Origin: Hartmannibacter diazotrophicus
Lineage (GTDB): Bacteria; Pseudomonadota; Alphaproteobacteria; Rhizobiales; Pleomorphomonadaceae
DNA length: 64,000 nucleotides
Reading direction: 5' to 3'
Assembly (NCBI RefSeq): GCF_900231165.1
Contig: NZ_LT960614.1
Location: 928,550-992,549 of the forward strand
The position numbers and the translations under genes are program-made. Positions 56,285-64,000 of this stretch are shown here, in pieces. Every line of letters starts with the position of its first letter. Within the stretch, counting starts at the first letter, position 1. The notes beneath the pieces were generated by a model, which was given only the letters and a program-made list of their open reading frames with translations, was not told where the DNA came from and searched no databases.

Positions 56285-56350
56285 GATCGTCCCTGTTGTT
56301 CTTTTTGGTCTGTGTTGCCGCAACGGCAGGCCGCTGCGGCAGAGCCCGGT

Positions 56351-57319
56351 TCAGGGCTTGACGACGACGCCCCACGGATAGCTGCCGACCCCGACGGACT
56401 TGATTACCTCGTCGCTGGCGACATCGATGATCGAGACGTCGTTGGAAACGCCATTCGTGCTGATGATGTATTTCTGGTCGGGCGTGAAGGCGAGCTGCCA
56501 GACCCGCTGGCCGACGAGCAGGTATTTCTCCACCTCGTAGGTCTCGCCGTTGACGACCGCGACCCGGTTGGCCGGGCCGAGGGCGATGTAGGCCTTCTTG
56601 CCGTCATGCGTCATGCGGATGCCGACCGGCTGGATCGCCTCGGAGCGCACGCCGTCGATCTGGAAGGAGAAGGTCTTCTTGATCTCCTGCGTCGCCGCAT
56701 CGATCACCGCGACCGTGCCGCCGACTTCCGACGACACCCAGACTTCCGAATTGTCGTCCTTGAAGATCGCAACGCGCGGGCGCGTGTCCACCAGCACGTT
56801 GGCGAAGATCTCGTGCGTCTCGGTGTTGATGAAATGCGCCATGCTGGTCGTTTCGGACGTGTTGACCACGACCTTGCCGTCCGGGCTGATGCCCATGCCT
56901 TCCGGCTCGACGCCGACGGGGATTTCGGTGATCGGCTGGCGCGCCTTGACGTCGACCACGGTCACGAGGTTGTCGTCCTCGTTGGCGATGTACATCGGGT
57001 TGCCGGACGGGTCGAGGGTGAAGAGCTCCGGGTCGGGCCCCGACGGCAGCGTGTGGATCATCTTGTTGGTGGCGGTGTCGTAGACCTGCACGGTGTCGTC
57101 GTCACCGCAGGCGACATAGAGTTCCTTGCCGTCGGGCGAGACGGTGACGCCGCGTGGGCGCTGGCCCACCTTGATCGTGTCCGTGACTTCCCAAGTGTCG
57201 GAATCGATGACGGAAACGGTGTTGTCCTTCTCGTTCGAGACATAGACCGTATAGGCGAAGGCCGGGCTGGCGAAGGCAAAGATTGTCGTCGCCAGAAGCG
57301 CGCTGCGCATCCTCAGCAT
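56351..57319 (-). CDS. PQQ-dependent catabolism-associated beta-propeller protein (YVTN family)
   Basis: 322 residues. Signal peptide (SALLATTIFAFASPAFA), then repeated YVTN-type blades (VYVSNEKDNTVSVIDSDTWEV, VTVSPDGKELYVACGDDDTV, MYIANEDDNLVTVVDV, VWVSSEVGGTVAVIDAATQE). It matches the subfamily that accompanies PQQ alcohol dehydrogenases and their ABC system (TIGR03866 as I recall). Periplasmic. Start ATG 57319 after GGGAGGGAG. Confidence 0.9.
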   Translation of the reverse strand: MLRMRSALLATTIFAFASPAFAYTVYVSNEKDNTVSVIDSDTWEVTDTIKVGQRPRGVTVSPDGKELYVACGDDDTVQVYDTATNKMIHTLPSGPDPELFTLDPSGNPMYIANEDDNLVTVVDVKARQPITEIPVGVEPEGMGISPDGKVVVNTSETTSMAHFINTETHEIFANVLVDTRPRVAIFKDDNSEVWVSSEVGGTVAVIDAATQEIKKTFSFQIDGVRSEAIQPVGIRMTHDGKKAYIALGPANRVAVVNGETYEVEKYLLVGQRVWQLAFTPDQKYIISTNGVSNDVSIIDVASDEVIKSVGVGSYPWGVVVKP

Positions 57320-57414
57320 GAATGTCTCCCTCCCAAAGTCGCCGACCTCGCAGGTGCTGCGGGTGCGGCTTCGTCTGTTCTTGTTGCACCGGTTCCGGAA
57401 TGAGGTCCGTCCGG

Positions 57415-58743
57415 TCAGAATTTGCAGGTGCTTTCCGGTTCGTCATATCCCATCGTGTCGAGCAGCGAGGTGGGATGCAGGAAGCCTTCCTGCGGCGACA
57501 CGGAGACCACCGTGTATCCGTCCGCCAGCAGGATAGGTTGGCGAAGCTGATGATTCCACTTACGGATCGTTAATTTTTGGCCCTTGAAGGCGGCGATGGA
57601 GAAGCCGTCGGAGAAGAGCTCCGTTTTGATCTTCTGCGTGTCGTCGGACTTTGCCTTGAGGGCGGAGTCGCCCACCATGCGCACGGCCGTCCACGCGTTG
57701 GCGTCGCGCGAGAACATCAGGCGGTGGTTGAGATCGTAGAAGCGCCCCTGCATCTGGTAGCCGGCCCATTGCTCGTGATTGGGCGTCCAGACCGTCGGAA
57801 TGAGACCGGCGGAGCCGGCGACAGGGCGCGGATCCCAGGTGCGGTAAGGCACGTAGGATCCGAAGATCTCGCTTTCGTCGGCGGCGAGCGCAATGTCGTA
57901 GTCCGGGGCATTCTGGGTGAAGACGGCCATCTGCTTGACGACCTGCACATGGCCCGAATCCGTCCGCCGGGCGGTATCCGTCTCGTCGAAATGGCGCTCC
58001 TCGACGATCTGGCCGCCGAAGCGGGTCGCGGCGCGCTTGAGCGCATCGGCAAACAGCTGGTCCTCGGGCAGGGCGCCCGTCAGAAGGAACCAGCGCGGCC
58101 ACTTCTTCACGATCAGATACTGGGCGAGTGCGTCGGCCAGCATCGAATAGCTCGGCTGGACGTGAACGACATTGGCCCGGCAGTCATCCTCGCGCAGGCG
58201 CTCGTCCTTGGCCTCGACATTGAAGATCGTCGAGGCCTTGCCGGCGTCGCTGTCGGCCATGGCGAGCAGCGTATCGGCGGGGACATCCGTGACGATGAAG
58301 CCGACCCCCGCGTCGTGCAGGGCCTTCAGCGAGGCAAGCGCGCCGTCGGTGTCCTCCACCTTGTCGACCGTCAGCGAAAACTGCTGCTTGGTGAACGAGC
58401 CGGTGGTGTTGTTGTCCTTGATGCCGGAGAGCGCCCCGGCAACGCCGAGGTCGTCCGGCGGGTTTTGCGACAGGGAGAGCGTGATCTTCTTCTTGCCCCA
58501 CTGGACATAGCCGATCTTGATCTGCTGGAAGCCGGGGTGCGCTTCGTCCATGCCCGGCATCAAAGCCTGGGCGCCGGCCGGCAGCGCCTGTCCCAGCAGC
58601 GAGGCGGACAGCAATGCCGCAAGCAGGCGCCGTCCGCGGCGGTGTGGACGCGCCCCGCCTTGCGGCGTGTTGACGCGCTCGGGCGCCTCCGCGCCGGAAT
58701 TCGTCGTTGCCGCCGTCTGTTGCTGCTGGTCACAGGCTCGCAT
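57415..58743 (-). CDS. ABC transporter binding protein, PQQ-dependent alcohol dehydrogenase system
   Basis: 442 residues. Basic N-tail of about 37 residues, signal segment (LLAALLSASLLGQALPAGAQA), then a type-1 periplasmic binding fold related to branched-chain amino acid receptors (IKIGYVQWGKKK…, GVGFIVTDVPADTLLAMAD, WPRWFLLTGALPEDQLFADALKRAA, ESEIFGSYVPYRTWDPRPVAGS). It fits the binding protein found with PQQ alcohol dehydrogenases (TIGR03863 as I recall). GGGAGG before ATG 58743 supports the long N-tail. Divergent from the ATPase/permease block by 113 bp. Confidence 0.88.
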   Translation of the reverse strand: MRACDQQQQTAATTNSGAEAPERVNTPQGGARPHRRGRRLLAALLSASLLGQALPAGAQALMPGMDEAHPGFQQIKIGYVQWGKKKITLSLSQNPPDDLGVAGALSGIKDNNTTGSFTKQQFSLTVDKVEDTDGALASLKALHDAGVGFIVTDVPADTLLAMADSDAGKASTIFNVEAKDERLREDDCRANVVHVQPSYSMLADALAQYLIVKKWPRWFLLTGALPEDQLFADALKRAATRFGGQIVEERHFDETDTARRTDSGHVQVVKQMAVFTQNAPDYDIALAADESEIFGSYVPYRTWDPRPVAGSAGLIPTVWTPNHEQWAGYQMQGRFYDLNHRLMFSRDANAWTAVRMVGDSALKAKSDDTQKIKTELFSDGFSIAAFKGQKLTIRKWNHQLRQPILLADGYTVVSVSPQEGFLHPTSLLDTMGYDEPESTCKF

Positions 58744-58856
58744 TGCCCTATCCTCCCTGTCGTGTCGTCTGACGTTTGACCGCCGCTGCCGCTACCCGCG
58801 ATGGTTCCGGTCTCCAGGTCAGGCCCGGCACCAAGAACCCAAGCGGAGGTCTCGCC

Positions 58857-59366
58857 TTGCGTCATGTCCTGTTGTCGAGGGCCGTTGCCGGCCTTCTGTT
58901 TCTGTCACTTCTTCTGCCCACGGCCGTCGAGGCGGCCGAACCCCAGAAAATCGCCATCTTCGATATCGAGTTGCTGAACACCAGCCTGGAAAAGACCACC
59001 GATGCCGAAAACAACCGGCTCACCATGATGGGGGACATGCTGCGGGACTATTACCGGGCCAATCCGGGCTTCGAAGTGGTCGATACCCCTGAACTTCGCG
59101 CGGCCGGTCGCCAGAACAATCTTCAGTCCTGCGGTGGCTGCGACACCAGGATCGCCGGTGAGGCGGGCGCCGACTTGTCCATGACCGGCGTGGTCCAGAA
59201 GGTCTCGAACCTGATCCTCTCCTTCACGCTCTACATCCGTTCCACCGAGACCGGAAAACTCGTCGAGGTTGCCGGCACCGATATCCGCGGCAACACCGAC
59301 GAGAGCTGGCAGCACGGCATCAAGTGGCTGGCACGCAATCGACTTCACGTTCTGCCCGCAAAGTGA
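58857..59366 (+). CDS. Exported DUF2380-like protein
   Basis: 169 residues from a TTG start at 58857, chosen because GCGGAGGT stands 7 bp ahead and the resulting N-terminus is a clean signal peptide (HVLLSRAVAGLLFLSLLLPTAVEAA). Mature part begins PQKIAIFDIELLNTSLE and ends GNTDESWQHGIKWLARNRL, as in the DUF2380 family; a CGGC cysteine pair lies near residue 90. Found with PQQ-alcohol ABC genes; function unknown, periplasmic. Confidence 0.8.
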   Translation: MRHVLLSRAVAGLLFLSLLLPTAVEAAEPQKIAIFDIELLNTSLEKTTDAENNRLTMMGDMLRDYYRANPGFEVVDTPELRAAGRQNNLQSCGGCDTRIAGEAGADLSMTGVVQKVSNLILSFTLYIRSTETGKLVEVAGTDIRGNTDESWQHGIKWLARNRLHVLPAK

Positions 59367-59577
59367 CGCGCGGCCATTCGGTTGAATGTCCGGGAGCCTA
59401 CATGCGATTGACGGCAAATCCGAAGTTACAAAAAATTTAGGTCGCAGAGGCGCCTGCCTCGCCTATAGATGGACGACGTTCCGGAGCGGCTGGCAGCCGC
59501 TCCGGACCATGCATCAAGTTCGGAGCCGAGTGAGAGCCGTCAAGGCCGGGCCCGTTCCACAGGAGGAAAGTTGCGCA

Positions 59578-59802
59578 ATGAATCCGATCGATATCGTGCT
59601 CACCGTCTGCATGCTTGCCAATCCCTCGAACTGCTTCGAGCACCGGCTGCAGTACCAGTCCGTTGAACCGATCAAGCAGTGCGTCTTCGATGCGCAATTC
59701 TATATTGCCCAGTATATGGGGGAGCATCCGGAGCTGAAGCTGGCCAAATGGGGTTGCGCCTACCCCGAAGGCAACGAGGACCAGCCGCAGAAGCAGTCCT
59801 GA
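59578..59802 (+). CDS. Small conserved cysteine-containing protein
   Basis: 74 residues: MNPIDIVLTVCMLANPSNCF…CVFDAQFYIAQYMGEHPELKLAKWGC. Four cysteines, no clear signal peptide. AGGAGG lies 11 bp before ATG 59578. It sits between the DUF2380 gene and the ABC ATPase on the same strand. I do not know a function. Confidence 0.75.
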   Translation: MNPIDIVLTVCMLANPSNCFEHRLQYQSVEPIKQCVFDAQFYIAQYMGEHPELKLAKWGCAYPEGNEDQPQKQS

Positions 59803-59836
59803 TCGACAGGTCATCCAACGCGGAAAGAGCCACGGC

Positions 59837-60625
59837 ATGGTGGATACGGCGCTCGAAGAGGCCGACGGGATAGCGCTGGACATCACCGGGCTGTCCTATG
59901 CGTATGGCGCGCGCAAGGCGCTCGACAACGTCAGCTTCACGGTTCGCTCCGGCCGCTTCACCGCCTTGCTCGGTCCGAATGGCGCGGGAAAATCGACCCT
60001 TTTTTCGCTGATCACGCGCCTCTTCGATACCCGCGAGGGCTCGATCTCCATCGCCGGAAAGAGCCTGCACGACCATGGCGCCTCGGCGCTCAGCCCGCTC
60101 GGCGTCGTCTTCCAGCAGACGACCCTCGATCTCGATCTCAGCGTCCGGCAGAACCTTCGCTATTTCGCGCGCCTGCGCGGCATGTCGATGCGCGATGCCA
60201 ACCGGCGCATCGAGGAGGAATTGACGCGCTTCGACATGGCCGACCGGGCGAAGGAAAAGGTGCGCAACCTGAACGGCGGTCATCGCCGCCGTGTCGAGAT
60301 CGCCCGCGCGCTGCTGCATGATCCTCAGGTGGTGCTGCTCGACGAGCCGACGGTGGGCCTCGATGTGCCGAGCCGCAAGGCGATCGTCGAGTATGTTCAT
60401 CAGCTTGCCCGCGAACGCGGCATCGCGCTGCTCTGGGCGACGCATCTGATCGATGAAATTCGATCCGACGACGATCTCGTCGTGCTGCATCAGGGCAGGG
60501 TGGTCGACAAGGGCCGGACGTCGGACGTCATCGCCCGCTCCGGTGCCGCCGACCTCGATGGCGCCTTCGCCAGGCTGACCGGCCGGCCGCCGGCCAACGA
60601 GATCCCGGCGGGAGACGCCCCATGA
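59837..60625 (+). CDS. ABC transporter ATPase, PQQ-dependent alcohol dehydrogenase system
   Basis: 262 residues. Walker A GPNGAGKST, Q-loop VFQQ, signature variant NLNGGHRRRVEIARAL, Walker B VVLLDEPTVGLD, His in WATHLIDEI. The NGGH signature and neighbours fit the PQQ-associated ATPase group (TIGR03864 as I recall). The stop overlaps the permease start by four bases (ATGA). Likely an ABC-2-type exporter pair. Confidence 0.92.
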   Translation: MVDTALEEADGIALDITGLSYAYGARKALDNVSFTVRSGRFTALLGPNGAGKSTLFSLITRLFDTREGSISIAGKSLHDHGASALSPLGVVFQQTTLDLDLSVRQNLRYFARLRGMSMRDANRRIEEELTRFDMADRAKEKVRNLNGGHRRRVEIARALLHDPQVVLLDEPTVGLDVPSRKAIVEYVHQLARERGIALLWATHLIDEIRSDDDLVVLHQGRVVDKGRTSDVIARSGAADLDGAFARLTGRPPANEIPAGDAP

Positions 60626-61428
60626 GCTGGATCGTCTATCTCCGCGCCTTCGTCGGCATCGTGCTGAGGGAAATCCTGCGCTTCCTGCAGCAGCGCGAGC
60701 GCTTCTTTTCCGCCCTCGTGCGGCCGCTCGTCTGGCTTCTCGTCTTTGCCGCCGGCTTTCGCGCCGTGCTCGGCATCGCGATCCAGCCGCCCTATCAGAC
60801 GTATATCACCTACGACGTCTACATCATCCCCGGGCTGATCGCGATGATCCAGCTCTTCAACGGCATGCAGTCCTCGCTCTCCATGGTCTACGATCGTGAG
60901 ATGGGATCGATGCGCGTGCTGCTGACGACCCCCTTGCCGCGCTGGTTCCTGCTGGTCGCGAAACTCTTCGCCGGCACGGCCGTCTCGGTGATCCAGGTCT
61001 ATGCCTTCCTGGCGGTTTCGGCGCTCTTCGGCACCAAGTTCCCCTTCTGGGGCTATGTTTCGGTGCTGCCGGTGATGATCCTCACCGGGCTCATGCTCGG
61101 GGCGCTCGGCATGTTCCTGTCGTCGACCATCAAGCAGCTTGAGAATTTTGCCGGAGTGATGAACTTCGTCATCTTCCCGACCTTCTTTCTGTCGTCGGCC
61201 CTCTATCCGCTCTGGCGCATGCGGGAATCGAGCTACGTCGTCTGGCAGATCTGTTCGGCCAATCCCTTCACCTATGCGGTCGAGGCCTTGCGTTTCGGCC
61301 TATATGCCAAGGTGGATCCGCTGGCGCTGGCCATTGTTCTCGGGGCCCTGCTGGTCTTCCTGGCCGGCGCCATCTGGGGTTACAACCCGACGCGCGGATT
61401 CACCGCCCGCAAGGCCGGCGGAAGCTGA
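60622..61428 (+). CDS. pedC: ABC-2 type permease, PedC-like alcohol ABC transporter
   Basis: 268 residues with six hydrophobic segments. LREILRFLQQRERFFSALVRPLVWLLVFAAGF at the N-terminus, YIIPGLIAMIQLFNGMQSSLSMVYDREMGSMRVLLTTPLPR (key part MVYDREMGSMRVLLTTPLP) and the end SNPFTYAVEALR-like (CSANPFTYAVEALRFGLY) are typical of this group. Works with the overlapping ATPase gene. In pseudomonads such genes lie next to quinoprotein alcohol oxidation genes; what is transported is not known. Confidence 0.88.
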   Translation: MSWIVYLRAFVGIVLREILRFLQQRERFFSALVRPLVWLLVFAAGFRAVLGIAIQPPYQTYITYDVYIIPGLIAMIQLFNGMQSSLSMVYDREMGSMRVLLTTPLPRWFLLVAKLFAGTAVSVIQVYAFLAVSALFGTKFPFWGYVSVLPVMILTGLMLGALGMFLSSTIKQLENFAGVMNFVIFPTFFLSSALYPLWRMRESSYVVWQICSANPFTYAVEALRFGLYAKVDPLALAIVLGALLVFLAGAIWGYNPTRGFTARKAGGS

Positions 61429-61657
61429 CGTCTGCCACAAAATTGCACCGGTTGTTCTTTAGACTGCAAAGTTCGTTGCACGTTTGATCCTGAAAGGCTC
61501 AATCGTCGCAGCGATGGGATTGCTGTTTCTGCGTCGTCTCGATCTGTTAATATGGTTAACCAGCAAAACGCTGGAACAAAATAAAGAATGACGGGTCAGC
61601 GCAGGCCAGAAGACCAGCCGGAAAGGAGGCTCCTGCGCATCCAGAGGAGGAAGCACC

Positions 61658-61837
61658 TTGGGCCTCTTTGCGAACGTCCGCCTTGGCCGGCAATTTTCCA
61701 TGCCGCCCGGGCCTGAATCCCCCATTCCTTTCTCGAACGGATGGTTTTCGGTCCTCGCCTACAGACTGTCGGCGGCAACGTTCTGTTGCCTCGTCTGGGC
61801 CGCCGTCGCGCTGCTTGTGTTTTATGTGAGCGTATAG
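61658..61837 (+). CDS. Small membrane protein, TTG start
   Basis: 59 residues. AGAGGAGG lies 7 bp before a TTG at 61658. The protein starts MGLFANVRLGRQFSMPPGPE and ends with one hydrophobic segment (AATFCCLVWAAVALLVFYVSV). The TAG at 61835-61837 is followed after about 120 bp by the hairpin terminator at 61956. Not recognised; the strong ribosome site and the clean C-terminal membrane helix argue that it is real. An internal ATG at 61699 is a weaker start. Confidence 0.55.
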   Translation: MGLFANVRLGRQFSMPPGPESPIPFSNGWFSVLAYRLSAATFCCLVWAAVALLVFYVSV

Positions 61838-61955
61838 GGTCGCCGGGCTCGCGTCGGTCCGGTTGGACCGGCGTTGGGCAAGCCGGCGGACAGGCAAGGT
61901 CGGGCGCGAGGTTCGCCGTCCGGCGAGATGCAGTTCGTCAGCGCCAGACAAGAAA

Positions 61956-61989
61956 AACGGCACCGGATCAGAGGATCGTCGGTGCCGTT
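61956..61989. terminator. Bidirectional intrinsic terminator
   Basis: Arms AACGGCACCG (61956-61965) and CGGTGCCGTT (61980-61989) with a 14-nt loop. On the minus strand a T run follows at once; on the plus strand GCTGTTTTC follows. It separates the small membrane protein gene from the convergent DUF3563 gene. Confidence 0.8.
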
Positions 61990-62044
61990 GCTGTTTTCGA
62001 TGGCCGCATGTGCATTGCCCCGCCGATGGCGGCAGAGGCCTGCA

Positions 62045-62203
62045 TCAATAGTAGTACTTCTGGCGGAACTTGCCGGCGTCGACTTCGCGCTGGCGGCGTT
62101 CCAGGTCGACCATGTCGGTGGCTTGGCTGATATAGGCCATTTCCGGGTCGTAGGTCCGGAAGTCGTGCACGGCTTTGCGCAACTTCTTGATCGGTCCGAA
62201 CAT
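62045..62203 (-). CDS. DUF3563 small protein
   Basis: 52 residues, starting MFGPIKKLRKAVHDF. The segment YISQATDMVDLERRQREVD matches the DUF3563 core (…L-x-Q-A-x-D-x-x-D-L-E-R-R…). The ATG at 62203 has AAGGGA 9 bp ahead; upstream in-frame ATGs at 62227 and 62224 lack a site. Ends with KYYY. Function unknown. Confidence 0.8.
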   Translation of the reverse strand: MFGPIKKLRKAVHDFRTYDPEMAYISQATDMVDLERRQREVDAGKFRQKYYY

Positions 62204-62389
62204 TTTCTCATTCCCTTGTTTCATCATTCATCGACAGGGCAAAGATAAGCGCGTCGGACCCGATCCGGTAGCGTCAATGTTGCAATGCAAAACAGCGAAA
62301 ATTGCATACCGCACTATTTCCGCATTGCGTTTACGGAATATCAATCAGTCTCTGACGCGCGAGCTTCGATGAACCCCGTGCGGGGCGGG

Positions 62390-62998
62390 TCAGAAGAGTT
62401 CCGGCCTCCGGCGCCTGAGCGCCTCGACAAGGATCAGCGTCTTCATGTCGGTAATCTCGCCGGCGTCGGCATGGTCGCCAAGATCGCGAAGGCGCATTTC
62501 GACGATTTCGAGGTCTTCATCGTGGTCGAGGGCGCCTGAGGCGATGCCGGCGTCCGGATCGATCGTCACCTCGCACAGGTAAAGCCAGATGCGCTCGGTC
62601 AGGCTGCTGGCCGAAGAATAGGCGGCGACCACGAAGTCCAGATGGCCGGCCTTGAGCCCGACTTCCTCGCCGACCTCGCGCCGGGCCGCGTCTTCCGGCG
62701 TTTCGCCGGCATCGATGAGGCCGGCCGGCACCTCGATCAGCACACCCTGTCCCTCGGCGAAGAACTTGCCGGCGCGCAGCTGCCGGACGAGGACGGTGGT
62801 GCGCCGCGTGGTGTCGTAGACGAGCACGGCCGCCGCGTGGCCATGGTCGAGGACCTCCCGGGTGATGTGCCGCTGCTCGCCGTCGGCCGAATATTGCAAC
62901 TGGAGAACGTCGAGACGATTCCAGCCGGAATGGATCCTTCTGCTGGAAGCAATGCTGACGTCAGTCAAATGTGTGCTGTCATTGGGAGATCGGGACAT
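62390..62998 (-). CDS. Nudix hydrolase, ADP-ribose/GDP-mannose pyrophosphatase type
   Basis: 202 residues. The Nudix box is complete (GLIDAGETPEDAARREVGEE then VG), within a fold like NudF/NudK (HGHAAAVLVYDTTRRTTVLVRQLR upstream, EVPAGLIDAG). Hydrolyses nucleoside diphosphate sugars, probably ADP-ribose or GDP-mannose; the exact substrate is not clear. ATG 62998. Single gene, divergent from the BLUF genes. Confidence 0.93.
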   Translation of the reverse strand: MSRSPNDSTHLTDVSIASSRRIHSGWNRLDVLQLQYSADGEQRHITREVLDHGHAAAVLVYDTTRRTTVLVRQLRAGKFFAEGQGVLIEVPAGLIDAGETPEDAARREVGEEVGLKAGHLDFVVAAYSSASSLTERIWLYLCEVTIDPDAGIASGALDHDEDLEIVEMRLRDLGDHADAGEITDMKTLILVEALRRRRPELF

Positions 62999-63021
62999 GA
63001 AACCGCCGTATCGGGAAGGGG

Positions 63022-63174
63022 ATGGCCAAGGTAGCAGGTCAGTTTGGGGTGTCTATTGTTATGCCAAAGAACGATTTTATACTGAGTTATATTACTTACG
63101 CCGAAGTGAAATTCGGCATTTCATTAAAAGTGTCATTATCGCGGGAAATGTTTTGTTCACGATTGCACGCGTAA
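63022..63174 (+). pseudogene. Possible 50-codon ORF resembling part of a PIN/VapC toxin
   Basis: From the ATG at 63022 (preceded by GGGAAGGGG) 50 codons are open to a TAA at 63172-63174. The stretch FILSYITYAEVKFGISLK resembles the I-S-x-I-T-x-A-E-L-x-x-G segment of VapC-type PIN toxins, but the first catalytic Asp region and the rest of the domain are missing. It lies in a patch of distinctly low GC (about 63040-63200). Could equally be chance. Confidence 0.25.
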
Positions 63175-63263
63175 TATCCATCAATAAATGCGTGTGTTCT
63201 TTGCAGTCTAGTTGCCGCACGGGAACTCTTCGCGCAAGGAGCACCAAGGCTTGGGAGGTGACG

Positions 63264-63734
63264 ATGTATCTCTATCGATGCGTCTACTATAGCCGCAATG
63301 CGATTAAGAAACTCGGCCTCCCGGTCAGCGCCGAAATCAAATCGATTTTGGCGGCCGGCGCACGCAACAATCCCGCCGCCGGACTGACGGGCGCCCTCGT
63401 CTTCAACGAGCAGTACTTCGCCCAGGTCATCGAGGGGGACCGGCACAATGTGTCCAGGTTGCTCTGGCGCATTGCCGCGGACCCGCGTCAGGAGGACATG
63501 GTGATCATGAGCGCGGACAGCATCCGCGGACGGTCCTTCGACGACTGGTCCATGGGCTATGTCGGTCATTCGGAGGAAATGGAGACGCTCTATCTCAAAT
63601 ACGGCATCGCCATCGGCTTCGATCCGGGCCGCATGGGCCCGGAAAGCCTGACCGGCCTGGTGCAGGAGCTGGTGATGCTCGGCGGCCACGGCGTGCACCA
63701 TCATGCGATGGCCGCAAGCCCGGCAACGGCGTGA
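63264..63734 (+). CDS. BLUF-domain blue-light photoreceptor, short form
   Basis: 156 residues. BLUF domain at 1-95 with the flavin-site residues in place: Y8, N35/N36 in ARNNPAAGLTG, Q54 in YFAQVIEG, and a Trp in FDDWSMGYVG. The remaining ~60 residues are helical with a His-rich end (GGHGVHHH); there is no EAL or cyclase output domain, so it must act through a partner. GGGAGGTG is 4 bp before the ATG. Followed after 48 bp by a second BLUF gene. Confidence 0.92.
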   Translation: MYLYRCVYYSRNAIKKLGLPVSAEIKSILAAGARNNPAAGLTGALVFNEQYFAQVIEGDRHNVSRLLWRIAADPRQEDMVIMSADSIRGRSFDDWSMGYVGHSEEMETLYLKYGIAIGFDPGRMGPESLTGLVQELVMLGGHGVHHHAMAASPATA

Positions 63735-63782
63735 GGGAAGGAACGACGAAATGCCCAGCGAGGCGAAGGAGGCCTGTGGTTC

Positions 63783-64000
63783 ATGTACCTGACACGGTTC
63801 ACCTTCTACAGCGAAAACGCTGTCAAGAACTCGAACATCAGTTCGGCTGACCATATCAAGAACATTCTGGTCACGTGCAGCCGGAACACGCTGGCCTCGG
63901 GTCTTTCCGGCGCGCTCATCTTCAACGACCGCCATTTCGTCCAGGTGATGGAGGGCGAGCGGAGCATGCTCACCCGCAGCGTATTGAACATTATCAAGGA
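63783..64000 (+). CDS. Second BLUF-domain protein, Tyr-to-Phe variant (3' part outside window)
   Basis: 72 residues before the window ends. Clearly a BLUF paralog of the previous gene (MYLTRFTFYSENAVKN, SRNTLASGLSGALIFNDRHFVQVMEGE). At position 8, where the first protein and known BLUF proteins have the photoactive Tyr, this has Phe; the second Asn of the NN pair is Thr; the Gln (Q54) is kept. AAGGAGG lies 11 bp before ATG 63783. Confidence 0.88.
   Translation, partial: MYLTRFTFYSENAVKNSNISSADHIKNILVTCSRNTLASGLSGALIFNDRHFVQVMEGERSMLTRSVLNIIK

Noticed and set aside
61546-61559. TTAA-N5-TTAA as a CtrA site
   Set aside because: Spacing is 5, not 7, so it does not fit the consensus.

Overview
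The window is high-GC DNA from an alphaproteobacterium, most likely order Hyphomicrobiales (Rhizobiales). The indications are a cpa/tad pilus locus, a rhizobial-type assimilatory sulfite operon (DUF2849-cysI-cysH-DUF934), a single-NBD XylFHG transporter paired with a ROK regulator, and an ABC system of the kind linked to PQQ-dependent alcohol oxidation. I cannot name a genus. No rRNA, tRNA, CRISPR array, insertion sequence or prophage was seen.

Layout. 1-4.4 kb, minus strand: Flp pilin, prepilin peptidase, CpaB, CpaC and a CpaD cut by the window edge. 4.8-5.8 kb: an exported protein with a degenerate caspase-like region and a peptidoglycan-binding domain. 6.1-8.4 kb: a membrane sensor with a CxxCH heme motif and HAMP domain, followed directly by a Ser/Thr protein kinase. 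8.9-30.6 kb: a large surface-polysaccharide island. It holds a CDP-6-deoxyhexose pathway with a C-methyltransferase (rfbF, rfbG, methyltransferase, rfbC, plus a divergent SDR), an ABC capsule exporter (KpsT, two KpsE-like proteins, KpsM) around an unrecognised gene, two double-domain GT2 glycosyltransferases, further methyltransferases, a short NeuB-like synthase, a NeuA-KdsC-like fusion, and a TPR/glycosyltransferase protein. 30.9-38.4 kb: an RND efflux pair, a TSUP exporter with a LysR regulator, and a response regulator with a C-terminal ABM-like domain. 38.4-46.7 kb: a ROK regulator translationally coupled to a di-heme oxidoreductase and a VCBS/CRTAC1-like protein, divergent from xylFHG.

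46.8-54.8 kb: sulfite/sulfate assimilation, a hydroxypyruvate-isomerase family protein, and glmU and glmS back to back (UDP-GlcNAc supply for the envelope). 55.2-61.4 kb: two divergent blocks of PQQ-alcohol-oxidation-associated genes (beta-propeller, binding protein, ABC ATPase, permease, small exported proteins); the PQQ dehydrogenase itself is not in the window. 61.6-64 kb: two very small genes, a Nudix hydrolase and two tandem BLUF photoreceptor genes, the second cut by the window edge.

Most notable: the second BLUF protein has Phe where the photoactive Tyr should be; the heme sensor and the kinase may form one signalling unit; the nonulosonate module is a compact two-gene route resembling phosphorylated-intermediate KDN/sialate pathways; the CDP-sugar cluster should make a branched sugar; and several clean inverted repeats mark probable operators or RNA-stability elements.
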